A DNA stretch of 64,000 nt from Prorocentrum cordatum (taxonomy: Eukaryota; Sar; Dinophyceae; Prorocentrales; Prorocentraceae): NCBI GenBank assembly GCA_963575745.1, contig CAUYUJ010018903.1, forward strand, positions 95,978 through 159,977. The letters run 5' to 3'. Shown here in pieces: positions 1 through 9,849 of this stretch. Made by a program: the position numbers and the translations under genes. The notes beneath the pieces are model-generated. The model did no database searches, was not told where the DNA came from, and saw nothing but the letters and a program-made list of their open reading frames with translations. Each line of letters starts with the position of its first letter. The first letter of the stretch is position 1.

Positions 1-600
1 TCGCCGTCCCTCTTCCGTCGTCGTCGTCGTCGTACTCTGCCTTTCCTCGTCGTCGTCGTCGTCCTCTTTGGCGTCGTCGTCGTTTCCGTCGTCGTTGTCG
101 CCGTGGGCGTCCTTCTTCCTCCCTCGTCGTCGTCGTCGTCCGTGGTCGGCGTCTCGTCGTCGTCCCTCCTATTTCGTCGCCGTCGTCGTGGTCGTCGTCG
201 TCGTCGTCATCGTCTTCCCTCCTCCCTCGTCGTTGTCGTCGTCGGCACTTGCATCCCTCCTTCTTCATCGTTCGCGTAGTCGCCGTCCTCCCTCCTCCCT
301 CGTCGTTGTCGTCGTTGTCGCCGTCGTCGTCCTCCCTCCTCCCTCGTCGTCGTCGTCGTCGTTGGCGTCGTCGTCGTCGTCGCTGTCGTCGTCGTCGTCG
401 TCGGCGTCGTCGTCGTCGTCGTCGTCGGCGGCGTCGTCGTCGGCGTTGTCATCGTCGTCGTCGTCGGCGTACGTCGTCGGTGTCGTCGTCGTCGTAGTCG
501 TTGTCGTCGTCGTCGAAGTCGTTGGAGACGCCGTCGGTGTCGTCATAGTCGTCGTCGTCGTCGTTGTCGTCGTTGTCGCTGCCGTTCGTGTCGCTGCCAA
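1..600. repeat. GTC/CGT trinucleotide microsatellite block
   Basis: Almost pure CGT/GTC repeats with interspersed CCTCCCTC blocks. Frames in both strands translate to poly-Ser, poly-Val, poly-Arg or poly-Thr and are artefacts. The same CCTCCCTCGTCG phrasing recurs at 2765-3350, so both tracts probably descend from one module. Confidence 0.95.
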
Positions 601-924
601 GTGCCATTTGGTACCTACCGTCACGTTCTAAGAGGTCTGGCGACCAAGTTGCGGGTGGGAGGGTGGGATACTCGCACGAACAGTGGAGAAGACAGCTTCA
701 AGTTGAGCAAATGTTTGATTTTCCCTTCTGGATAAAAACAAATTCTAACACCCCACCCCCCCGGGGGTAAAGACCCTCCCCCGGGAATCGATGTCCATCC
801 TAATGTGCACTCGTACAATCCCAGCCAGGCCGGTATCGCCTTCCCCCCCGCCATCATATGCAAAAAAAACTGCGCGCACACTCGTTCATCGAAAATCCCA
901 AATTTTCAAGAATCCCTTGCTGAA

Positions 925-1394
925 AGCGGGACGAACTGCGCACGCGCGCGTCGTCGCGCGCGCATGCCGAAATCCTCCCAGAAAACCTTCGGTTTCGGAA
1001 GGATGTCAAAAATCGCGTGTCCCAAAAATATGGAAAAACACATGGCTTCCAAACACGGATTCTCAAAACAAGCATGCGCGCGTGCTCCTGCGTTTTTTTT
1101 TCAAAAACAAATGCTTCAACGCTTTCAGAAAATGCAAACAAACTTGCTTCGCGCGCGCATGTCGACATCTTTCGAACGCCCTTGCGCGCGTGCCGTCGCG
1201 AGAACCCTTGGCAAAAACGGGACGAAATGCACGCGCGCGCGTCGTCGCGCGCATGCCGAAATCCTTCAAAAACCGTCGGTCCCGGAAGGGTTTCAACATC
1301 GACTGCCCAAGACACATACATAAACATATGGCTTCGCATCACGGGTGTTCATCAGAAGCGTGCGCGCGCTCGTGTGAGTTCTTAAGAAAACCAC

Positions 1395-1448
<54 letters not shown>

Positions 1449-1545
1449 TTTTTTTTTTTCAACATGTTCAGAAGATGCTACCAAACGGGCTTCGCGCGGG
1501 CATGTCGACAGCGTTCGAACGCTTTTGTGCGCGTGCTGGGGTGGC
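925..1545 (+). repeat. Two direct ~290-bp sub-repeats (family B)
   Basis: The phrase GCGCGTCGTCGCGCGC followed by ATGCCGAAATCC occurs near 945 and again near 1235, and later at about 2325, 2625, 13640 and (decayed) 6450. Between phrases the units share a 'cggaaggatttc...cacggattctcaaaac' core and a CGAACGCCCTTGCGCGCGTG tail. Units are direct repeats about 290 bp apart. Confidence 0.75.
1396..1459 (+). repeat. Poly(T) tract
   Basis: Sixty-four bases of T broken by one A at 1447, inside the second family-B unit where a short T run is found in the first unit. It could be a reverse-oriented poly(A) tail of a retroposed sequence or slippage expansion; no gene body is recognisable beside it. Confidence 0.9.
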
Positions 1546-1755
1546 ACGGTCCGTGCCAAATAATCCCCATGCGATCCACTCTCGCGCGTCTACCGCGCGA
1601 GCACTTCGAATTCCTTCCAAAACCTTTTATCACCGACGCGAAGACGCCGTCATCGTCATGGGAACCGTCATTGGCCGTGACGTCGTCGCTGTCAGCATCG
1701 TCACCAACATCTCTTCGATCATCATCATCATCATCATCAATCATCATCATCATCG

Positions 1756-1787
<32 letters not shown>

Positions 1788-2021
1788 GTGTCTACAGGTG
1801 TCGACGTGGCCATGGTGCCGCACCCGCCCAAGTCGCCGACTCGCACTCGAGTGCCCGCCTAGATGGGCCGAATCGTCAGAACAACCGCGGTCGTGTCGGT
1901 CGCGCGAAACTGCCTAGCCGCTGCGCGCGCGCATGCGCGGGCTGGCGTGGAGCGTGGCCGCAGAGATGCACCAACCAGCGCAAAGCAATCGTCGCAATCG
2001 TCGCCGCATGAGGTTTGCAAA
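1545..2021 (+). repeat. Module D with ATC microsatellite (copy 1)
   Basis: This 480-bp block is homologous to 14935-15347. Shared phrases include ATCNCCGACGCGAAGAC, the ATC tract, GTGTCTACANGTGTCG, CCGACTCGCACT, CTAGCCGCTGCGCGCGC and ATGCACCAACCAGCGC, ending at the CAAGTTGCGGG marker. The ATC/CAT tract (1718-1790) is expanded here and short in the other copy. Confidence 0.75.
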
Positions 2022-2309
2022 CCAAGTTGCGGGTGGGTGGGCGGGATGTTTGCGCGAGCAGTGGAGTGGACAATTCACTGCGAACAGAAATTAATTCTCC
2101 TTTCTAAAAAGAGAATAGGCTCTCCCCACCCCTGGCGTTATCCGCACCCCTTTCGGGCATATAGATCATATATGGTTCTGACCACATGTCCATCCTAAAT
2201 ATGAATTTACACTATCCCAGGGGAACCGGTATCGCCCCCCCTGAGGTTCCCTGGAAGGGGGAAAAAAAAAAAATGCGCGGGGACATCTTTCACGAATCCC
2301 TTGCAAAGA

Positions 2310-2765
2310 CATGGGCCGACGTGTACACGCGCGCGTCGTCGCGCGCGCCTGCCGAAATCCTTTAGAAACCTTCGGTGTCGGAAGGATTTCGCAATCGATT
2401 TTCAAAAAACATACAGAAACGTAGGGTTTCGCAACACGGATTTGCTAAACAAGCTTACGCGCGAGCTCTTGCGAAATCGGAAGAAAACCATAGGTCTTTC
2501 AAGATTTTCACAAAATGCGACCAAACGGGCTTCGCGCGCGCGCTTGTCGAAATCTGTGGAACGCCCTTGCGCGTGTGCCGTCGCGAGAATCCTCTGCAAC
2601 AGATGGGACGAAGTGCAGACGCGCGCGTCGTCGCGCGCGTATGCCGAAATCCTTCAAAACCCATCGGTTTCGGAAGGATTTCAAGATCGTGTGTCCAAAA
2701 AAACCTACACAACCACAAGGTTTCGCAACACGGATTTTCAACAAAAGCGTGCGCGCGCGCTCTTG
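2310..2765 (+). repeat. Family-B sub-repeats (copies 3 and 4)
   Basis: Two further units, the second truncated by the GTC tract. They carry the same GCGCGTCGTCGCGCGC, GAAATCC, CACGGATTT and CGAACGCCCTTGCGCGTG landmarks as the units at 925-1545. Confidence 0.7.
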
Positions 2766-3350
2766 CGTCGTCGTCGTCGTCGTCGTCGCCGTCCTCCCTC
2801 CTCCCGCGTCGTCGTCGTCGCCTACGTCTTCCTCTGTCCTTCCTCGTGTTCGTCGTCGTCGTCCTCTTTGGCGTCGTGGTCGTTTCCGTCGTCGTTGTCG
2901 CCGTGGTCGTCCTTCCTCCTCCTCCCTCGTCGTCGTCGTCGTCGTCGTCCGTCGTCGGCGTCTCGTCGTCGTCCCTCCTATTTCGTCGCTCGTCGTCGTC
3001 GTCGTCGTCGTCGTCGTCTTCCCTCCTCCCTCGTCGGTGTCGTCGTCGGCGTCGCCGTCCTTCCTCCTTCTTCGTCGTTCGCGTCGTCGCCGTCCTCCCT
3101 CCTCCCTCGTCGTTGTCGTCGCTGTCGTCGTTGTCGCCGTCGTCGTCCTCCCTCCTCCCTCGTCGTCGTCGTCGTCTTCGTTGGCGACGTCGTCGTCTTC
3201 GTCGTCGTCGTCGTCGGCGTCGTCGTAGTCGTCGTCGTCGGTGTCGTCGGCGTTGTCGTCGTCGTCGTCGTTGTCGTCGTCGTCGAAGTCGTCGGAGACG
3301 TCGTCGGTGTCGTCGTAGTCGTTGTCGTCGGTGTCGTCGTAGTCGGTCTT
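2765..3350. repeat. GTC/CGT trinucleotide microsatellite block
   Basis: Second large GTC tract, with the same CCTCCCTC interruptions as at 1-600, ending a few bases before the module marker. Open frames of up to 353 residues across it are low-complexity Arg/Ser/Val translations. Confidence 0.95.
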
Positions 3351-3365
3351 AAAAGGTTTTGAAAA

Positions 3366-3617
3366 CCAAGTTGCGGGTTGGTGGGTGGGATGTTTGCAAG
3401 AGCGTGGGATGTGTCAAGTCATGGGTAAAAACCAATTGCACCACGTAGACTGCACCACATGTCTTACTCCACCTCTTTGTACATTATTTCCGATGCATTC
3501 ATACTACCCCAGTCAGGCCGGAGTTCGCTCTCCATCCCCTCATCCTTTGCAGAAAACTATGCGCGCGCACTCGTTCATCAAAAACCACTAAGTTTGCTAG
3601 AGCCCCTAGGAAAAAAT
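3366..3617 (+). repeat. Truncated third module
   Basis: Begins with CCAAGTTGCGGG, continues through ATTGCACCACGTAGACTGC (also found near 15420) and a GCGCGCACTCGTTCATCAAAA segment matching 873-893, then breaks off into the satellite entry sequence. Confidence 0.65.
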
Positions 3618-3687
3618 AATATCCTGGCGGAGGACCCCGACGGCGTGCAATTGTGAATGCCGTCGTTGTGGGTATCGCCTTGGGGGG
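3618..3687 (+). repeat. Satellite entry sequence, copy 1
   Basis: A TCCTGGCGGAGGACCC...GCAATTGTGA phrase immediately precedes the 78-bp satellite. Equivalent sequences lie at 13757-13815 and 18900-18960, each in front of the same satellite family. Confidence 0.6.
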
Positions 3688-4170
3688 ATCTCCTCATGGG
3701 GCCATGAAGCATGCGAAGGGTGTGTCTGAGGGACGCGCCGCAGTGGGGCGGGGCCGTCACTGGGCACTTCGGCGAAGCTCCCTATGGGGCAACGAAACAA
3801 TGTAATGGGCGGGGGTAACGCATGCGAGCACAGCCACCGGGGCCTTCGGCGCAGGCCCCCCATGAAGCCACGAAGGGCTGTGCTGGGCGGGGGGAACGCA
3901 TGCGAACGTCACCGCTGGAGCCTTCGGTGGAGCTCCCTATGGAGCCACGAAACGCTGCGCTGGGCGTGGGAACCGCATGCGAGTGCATCCACTGGGGCCT
4001 TCGTTGGAGTCCCCTATGAGGGCCGCGAAACGCTGCATTGACTGAAGGGATGAGGAGGCGCATGCAGGCGGTGCCACTGCGGCCTTCGGTGGAGCTCCCT
4101 ATGGGGCCACGAAGCGCCGCGCTGGGTGTGGGGGGGGGCGCATGCGGGCGGTGGCACTGGGACCGTCGGT
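3688..4170 (+). repeat. 78-bp GC-rich satellite, array 1 left part
   Basis: About six units built on GCATGCGGGCGGT, a CACTGGGGCCTTCGGTGGAG core and CTCCCTATGGGGCCACGAA. The array is interrupted by a 1-kb VNTR and resumes at 5190. The 78-bp period is divisible by three, so frames stay open without implying coding. Confidence 0.85.
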
Positions 4171-5180
4171 GCTGTGTGTGTGTGTGTTGTGTGTTGTGTG
4201 TTGTGTGTGTTGTGTGTTGTGTGTTGTGTGTTGTGTGTTGTGTGTTGTGTGTTGTGTGTTGTGTGTTGTGTGTTGTTGTGTGTTGTTGTGTGTTGTTGTG
4301 TGTTGTTGTGTGTTGTTGTGTGTTGTTGTGTGTTGTTGTGTGTTGTTGTGTGTTGTTGTGTGTTGGTGTGTGTTGGTGTGTGTTGGTGTGTGTTGGTGTG
4401 TGTTGGTGTGTGTTGGTGTGTGTTGGTGTGTGTTGGTGTGTGTTGGTGTGTGTTGGTGTGTGTTGGTGTGTGTTGGTGTGTGTTGTGTGTGTGTGTTGGT
4501 GTGTGTTGGTGTGTGTGTGTGTGGTGTGTGTGGTGTGTGTTGGTGTGTGTTGGTGTGTGTTGGTGTGTGTTGGTGTGTGTTGGTGTGTGTTGGTGTGTGT
4601 TGGTGTGTGTTGGTGTGTGTTGGTGTGTGTTGGTGTGTGTTGGTGTGTGTTGGTGTGTGTTGGTGTGTGTTGGTGTGTGTTGGTGTGTGTTGGTGTGTGT
4701 TGGTGTGTGTTGGTGTGTGTTGTGTGTGTGGTGTGTGTTGGTGTGTGTTGGTGTGTGTTGGTGTGTGTTGGTGTGTGTTGGTGTGTGTTGGTGTGTGTTG
4801 GTGTGTGTTGGTGTGTGTTTGTGTGTGTTGGTGTGTGTTGGTGTGTGTTGGTGTGTGTTGGTGTGTGTTGGTGTGTGTTGGTGTGTGTTGTTGTGTGTGT
4901 TGGTGTGTGTTGGTGTGAGTTGGTGTGTGTTGGTGTGTGTTGGTGTGTGTTGGTGTGTGTTGGTGTGTGTTGGTGTGTGTTGGTGTGTGTTGGTGTGTGT
5001 TGGTGTGTGTTGGTGTGTGTTGGTGTGCGTTGGTGTGCGTTGGTGTGTGTTGGTGTGTGTTGGTGTGAGTTGGTGTGAGTTGGTGTGAGTTGGTGTGAGT
5101 TGGTGTGTGTTGGTGTGTGTTGGTGTGTGTTGGTGTGTGTGTGTGTGCGTGTGCGTGTGCGTGTGTGTGTGTGTGCGTGG
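4171..5180 (+). repeat. TTGGTGTGTG 10-bp VNTR
   Basis: One kilobase of a single evolving minisatellite: TTGTGTG units (to about 4270), then TTGTTGTGTG, then TTGGTGTGTG for most of the length, with GAG and GCG variants near 5020-5100, then plain GTG. The reverse frames give THTNTHQHTP repeats of up to 658 residues that are not genes. Confidence 0.97.
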
Positions 5181-5189
5181 GGGGGGCAT

Positions 5190-6290
5190 TGCGTGGGGGG
5201 GGCGCATGCGGGCGGTAGCAGTGGGGCCTTCGGTGGGGCTCCCTGTGAGGCCACGAAACGCTGTGCTGGGCGGGGGGTGACGCATGCGGGCGGTGCCTCT
5301 GGGGCCGTCGGTGGAGCTTCCTATGGGGCCACGAAGCGCAGCACTGGCTAGGGGGGGGCGCATGCGGGCGGCGCCGCTGGGGGCTTCGGTGGAGTTCCCT
5401 GTGGGACCACGAAACGCTGAACTGGCTGGGGAGTGACGCGTGCGGGCGGTGCCGCTGGAGGCTTCGGTGGAGCTCCCTATGGGGCCACGAAATGCTGTGC
5501 TGGGCGAGGGGGGGGTGACGCACGCAGGCGGTGCCACTGCGGCGTTCCCACGGGGCCGCGCAGCGCCGCGCTGGGCGGGTGGGTGGGTGGGGGGGGGGGG
5601 GCGCATGCGGGCGATAAAACTGGATGGAGCCGTCGGGGGAGTTCCCCACGGTGCCACGCAACGCTCTGTTGTGTGTGTGTGTGTGGGGGGGGCGCAGGCG
5701 CGCGGCAGCACTGGGGCCGTCGGCGGAGCCCCTTATGGGGCCGCGAGGACGCATGCAGGCGGTGCCAATGCAGCCTTCGGTTGAGCTCCCTCTGGGGCCA
5801 CGAAGCGCTGCATTGGGTGGGGGGCGCATGCGGGCGGCGCCACTGGGGCTTTCGGTGGAGCTCCCTATGGGGCCACAAAGCGCTGTGCACGGTGGGGGGG
5901 ACGCATGCGGGCGGTGTTTCTGACGCTTTCGGTGGAGCTCCCTGGACCACGAAACGCTGTGTTGTGCGAAAGGGGTGGGCGCGCGCGGGCGGCGGCGTTG
6001 CGGCCGTCGGCGGAGCTCCCTATGGGGCCACGAAGCGCTGCGCTGGGTGGGTGTGACGCATGCGGGCGGTAGCACCGCGGCCTGCGCTGGAGCTCCCTAT
6101 GGGGCCATGGAACGTCGCGCTGGGTGGGGGGGCGCATGCGGGCGGTAGCGTTGGGGCCGTCGGTGGAGCTCCCCATGGGGCCACGAGGCGCTGTGCTGGG
6201 TGGGGTGGAGGGGCGGGGGGTGACGCATGCGGGCGGTGGCATTGGGGCCTTCGGTGGAGCTCCCTAAGGGGGCCACGAAACGCGCGCGTG
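5190..6290 (+). repeat. 78-bp GC-rich satellite, array 1 right part
   Basis: GCATGCGGGCGGT or close variants start at 5204, 5282, 5360, 5438, 5520, 5603, 5693, 5751, 5826, 5903, 5981, 6058, 6134 and 6225, so the period is mostly 75-83 bp. All three forward frames are nearly free of stops because the period is a multiple of three. Confidence 0.92.
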
Positions 6291-6344
6291 AAGGGCGCGC
6301 CGGAATGATGGGGGCGATGGGGGGAGGGAGGGGCGCCAGGAGGG

Positions 6345-6440
6345 GGGGAAGAGGAGGAAGGGGGGAGGAACGCGGGGCACCGTCTCTTCAAAACGAACCC
6401 CCCAACACCGCAGGATGGTTGGGAAAAGCCAGACGGACTG
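6345..6440 (+). repeat. Satellite exit sequence, copy 1
   Basis: GTCTCTTCAAAACGA, CCCAACACCGCAGGATGG and TGGGAAAA follow the array. The same phrases follow the arrays at 14752 and 21140. A decayed family-B unit (GCGCGCGGCGTCGCGCGCG) follows directly. Confidence 0.7.
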
Positions 6441-6523
6441 CACGCGCGCGCGGCGTCGCGCGCGCGTGCCACAATCCTCCGAAAACCGTAGGCTCCGTAA
6501 GAATGTCAAACTCGAGAGCCATG

Positions 6524-6588
6524 TATGTGTGTATGTATGTATGTATATATATACGTATACATATATATACATATAAATATATGTGTAT
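6524..6588. repeat. ATGT/AT microsatellite
   Basis: Tetra- and dinucleotide AT-rich tract in a GC-rich context. Confidence 0.9.
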
Positions 6589-6716
6589 CGCCACCATTTC
6601 CTCGCGCCATGGCCACGCCTCTCCGAGGGCCAATCTGCGCGCGAGGCTACTCGCTAGCAGAGACGACTCTCGCGCAGAAAGGCAAGATGAATTCGTGCAC
6701 TAGTCAAATCTACTGT
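6589..6716 (+). repeat. 125-bp direct repeat, copy 1
   Basis: Carries CCATTTCCTCGCGCCATGG, CGAGGGCCAATCTG, CACTCGCTAGC-like and GACGACTCTCGCGCA phrases and ends GTGCACTAGTCAA. It is repeated 282 bp downstream at 6871. No function recognised. Confidence 0.85.
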
Positions 6717-6773
6717 CGAGTCACAGCTTGGTCGGGCCTGAGGGGCGCCAGCAATCAAAGGAAAACAAGTGGG

Positions 6774-6870
6774 AGCTTGAGCGAAGACGGAAGCCGCACA
6801 ACAAGATTCGGCCAATTCTGTCTGTCGGGAAAGGGGCCCAAGATCAATGCACAAGTACCTGCTCATCTCT
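6774..6870 (+). repeat. Left flank repeat of the DIRS-like element
   Basis: TTGAGCGAAGACGG, ACAACAAGATTCGG, CCAATTCTGT and GGGAAA occur in the same order and orientation as at 13176-13275, on the other side of the retroelement relic. It could be one of a pair of terminal direct repeats, or a dispersed repeat. Confidence 0.5.
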
Positions 6871-6996
6871 CGCCGCCATTTCCTCGCGCCATGGCCACCC
6901 CTCTCTGAGGGCCAGTCTGTGTGCGAGTGGAAAGCCACTCGCTAGCAAAGACGACTCTCGCGCACACAGACATGATGAATCCATGCACTAGTCAAC
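6871..6996 (+). repeat. 125-bp direct repeat, copy 2
   Basis: Second copy of the 6589 repeat, same orientation, with a few substitutions and small indels. Confidence 0.85.
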
Positions 6997-7325
6997 TGCA
7001 TGCTGAAACATTTCCAGAGTTGTCCATTGCCGCGACTTTCAACGCAACGCGCTACGTCGGTTATGCTCTGCGCGATCAATCATATAAGTACGATATGGGC
7101 TCACCAGACGCCTACACAACGCGCGAGGGCATGGCTCGGCCGCTCTGGTGATCCATTTTCCGTCGGGCCCCTTGCCGTGCAAGACGGCGCGCTTTCGGCC
7201 GGCTCGGTCGCGCCCGCGCTCATTCTTGGCACCGTGGCACGCGCGCGCCGCTGCGCCCAGGTCCAAGTGAACGCGCATCATCGTTCGCTCTCGCCAGGGG
7301 GCTCCATCCATGCAGAAATCTGCGA

Positions 7326-7960
<635 letters not shown>

Positions 7961-8009
7961 CCCACCGCCATCGTCGATCGCAGCGCAAGGTTCGTTCGCC
8001 CTCCCTTCT

Positions 8010-8880
8010 CGCACCGCTTGACGGGCCGCGGGCTCTGCCACAGACCTCGCCGCGTCAGCCCCGTCGGCGCCGCGGAACTCCGCGAGGGTGTCGCGCGACG
8101 CTCCCCCGTGTCGCAGCTGGCGCGCAGCGGGCTCGGCGACGCCGGGGAACGGCCTTCGAGCCGCCGCCCGCGGGGCCCCCTGCCACTGGCCTGCGCTCGC
8201 ATGGAAGATCGGCACCCCATCTGGCACGGTCCCCAGCGATAACTCCAGCAGCGGCGCGACGAAGTCGAACCCGAGGTTGTCGAACACCAGGCGCTCGTCC
8301 TGAGCTCCCACCTTCGAGGTCACTCTTCGCTCCGCGGGTGCAGCGCCACTGACCATTCCCGTCGGTTCTTCGCCCCCCCGCTAACGGGTTCTACCATGCC
8401 CCCGCCCGCCGCCGGCCCGAGCGACTCCGCCCGCCTCAGCGGCGGCATGAACGCCAGCAGCGCGGACCCGCCGGCGGCCGGCTGGCCGCGCGCCAGCAGG
8501 TCCTCCGCCGGCGCCGCCGTCACGGGCCAGGGGAGGGCAGGCGCGGAGTGGCAGGGTCGCGCCGCCTCCGGCCCTGGGGCGCTCGACGGGGGCGCCGCAG
8601 CTCCAGCGCGCCCCTCGACGCTCTGGGCAGCTGGCGCCCCAGCGCCGCCAGCATCTTCGCGCCTGTCGCCAGGGGCTCGCCCTCGATCAAGTGCTCGTTC
8701 AACCGCGCCACGAGCACCTCGTCCGCCTCCGCGGCAGTCTGTCAACTGAGGCGCCTCGCCGAGGCCCAGCGCGTGAAACTATCGAACCTGTTGCGGTAGT
8801 CCTTCTGCGTGAGCTCGCTGACTGCCTCGTCCTCCAGCGCGGTCAGCGCCCGCGCGTCGGCGGGCGCGCCCCGCTCTAGC
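8010..8880 (-). pseudogene. Tyrosine recombinase relic, Tyr replaced by Cys
   Basis: The N-terminal SAM-like part reads SELTQKDYRNRFDSFTRWA (about 8805-8750), followed in another frame by LVARLNEHLIEGEPLATG. The catalytic part is split over frames: an RR-E-SL box near 8400 for the first Arg, TSKVGAQDE near 8310 for the Lys, and ARQLRHGGAS near 8140 for the second Arg box. In a third frame comes RGLWQSPRPVKRCEKGGR (about 8045-7995), where relatives have R-Y-E-K: the nucleophilic Tyr is Cys at 8011-8013. At least three frameshifts are needed. It would have inserted the element; as seen it is dead. Confidence 0.75.
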
Positions 8881-9379
8881 GGCGTCGGCGCCTGGCCCAG
8901 CAGCGCCTGCCGTCTGCCCTCGGCCGCCATGGCGCGGCCCGCCACTTGCGCCTGAGGGGCTGGCCCCTTGCCGGCGGCGCTGCCGGCCCGCCCGCCTCTG
9001 GCCCCTGCTCGCCATCCTCTTCCGACCCGCTCGGGTCGCCGGGGCGGGGGGGGCCCGGGCGGCTGGCGGAGCGCGAAGGACTCGCAGCGGCAACCGCCAT
9101 CGACCTCCGCGAAGCCGCCGGCGACGGGGCCCACGAACTCGAAGCCCCCGACGCCCCGGAAGCTGGCGGGCACCCGAGGCGCCGCCGCGTCGGCCCGCAG
9201 CTCAGCATGGCGGGCCGCCGCTGCGCGGCGCTCGCCAGAGCCTCGCGACGCGCCGCCCGCCGCGTTCCTCTCCGACGATGTCCAGCGCACGTGCGCGACC
9301 GCGAACCCTGCCAGGCACAGCGCGGCCCACTGCCTGAGGCAGCACCCCCGGGCCCGGCTCGAGCTCCGACCCCTGGGGA

Positions 9380-9760
9380 CACCTAGCTCATCGGCCATGG
9401 CATTACTGAGGGCGAGATGTCGGCGATCCACGGCCTTGCTCTCGAAGAATGCGTCGCGACGCCCAGACACCAGCCTGGGCCTCCAAGACGACCTGGTCTC
9501 CCGAGACGTTCCAGGGCCCACTGATGAAGCGCCTCCAGCAGCGTCCCCAGATAGACCTGGGCACCGCAGGCACCCCACGCAGTTCTCCTTATTCTTGTCG
9601 ACAGACGCCCTCGCCATCTCGTGGTCGCACCCGCTGCCCCCCAAACTCGGTAAAACTCCACCTATCCGAATACCGCCCTGCGTACTTGATCGCCCCCGTG
9701 TCGCAACGTCGCCCCATCGCCCCGCGCCCCCGCTCGCCCGCGCCGAACGCCGCCACCTTA
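9380..9760 (-). pseudogene. RNase H-like segment of the retroelement
   Basis: Lies between RT and recombinase. One minus frame reads DAAGGASSVGPGTSRETRSS then, after a gap, VDRRHLALSNAMADELGVP; relatives have a D-A-S-x2-G-x-G-V box followed by an acidic E-V block in these places. The first box is weak and another frame is open over the same bases, so the assignment rests mainly on position. Upstream, ATTRWRGRLSTRIRRTAWGA is an out-of-frame reading of the same stretch. Confidence 0.4.
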
Positions 9761-9849
9761 GGGTTCCACTCCATGTTGAGCCCTCTGGGGGCCAAGGAAA
9801 CCAGGTGACTGATCCGCTCCAACTCTTGCCTTGCTGAATCCTAAAACTT

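Larger units (their letters stand above)
644..2021 (+). repeat. ~1.36-kb tandem module, copy 1
   Basis: Starts at a CCAAGTTGCGGGTGGG motif and runs to the next one at 2022 (1378 bp). Contents in order: the marker, a GTCCATCCTAA / CCGGTATCGCC segment, a GCGCGCACACTCGTTCATC segment, two ~290-bp sub-repeats, a poly(T), then a block with an ATC microsatellite. Copy 2 has the same order of marker, CCGGTATCGCC segment, sub-repeats and trinucleotide tract. Non-coding by appearance. Confidence 0.7.
2022..3365 (+). repeat. ~1.36-kb tandem module, copy 2
   Basis: Marker to marker is 1344 bp. It repeats the order seen in copy 1: CCAAGTTGCGGG marker, GTCCATCCTAA and CCGGTATCGCC segment (2186-2240), family-B units near 2310 and 2605, then a trinucleotide tract, here GTC instead of ATC. 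Confidence 0.7.

Noticed and set aside
68-631. Poly-Ser/Val/Arg frames in the GTC tracts
   Set aside because: Trinucleotide repeats keep every frame open; no protein-like sequence.
4099-6075. A 658-residue minus-strand frame of THTNTHQHTP repeats
   Set aside because: It is the translation of the TTGGTGTGTG VNTR and the 78-bp satellite; other frames are equally open and no non-repeat domain is present.
5190-6290. CRISPR-like array
   Set aside because: Monomers are contiguous and diverge along their whole length; there are no unique spacers between constant repeats and no cas genes, and the DNA is eukaryotic in character.
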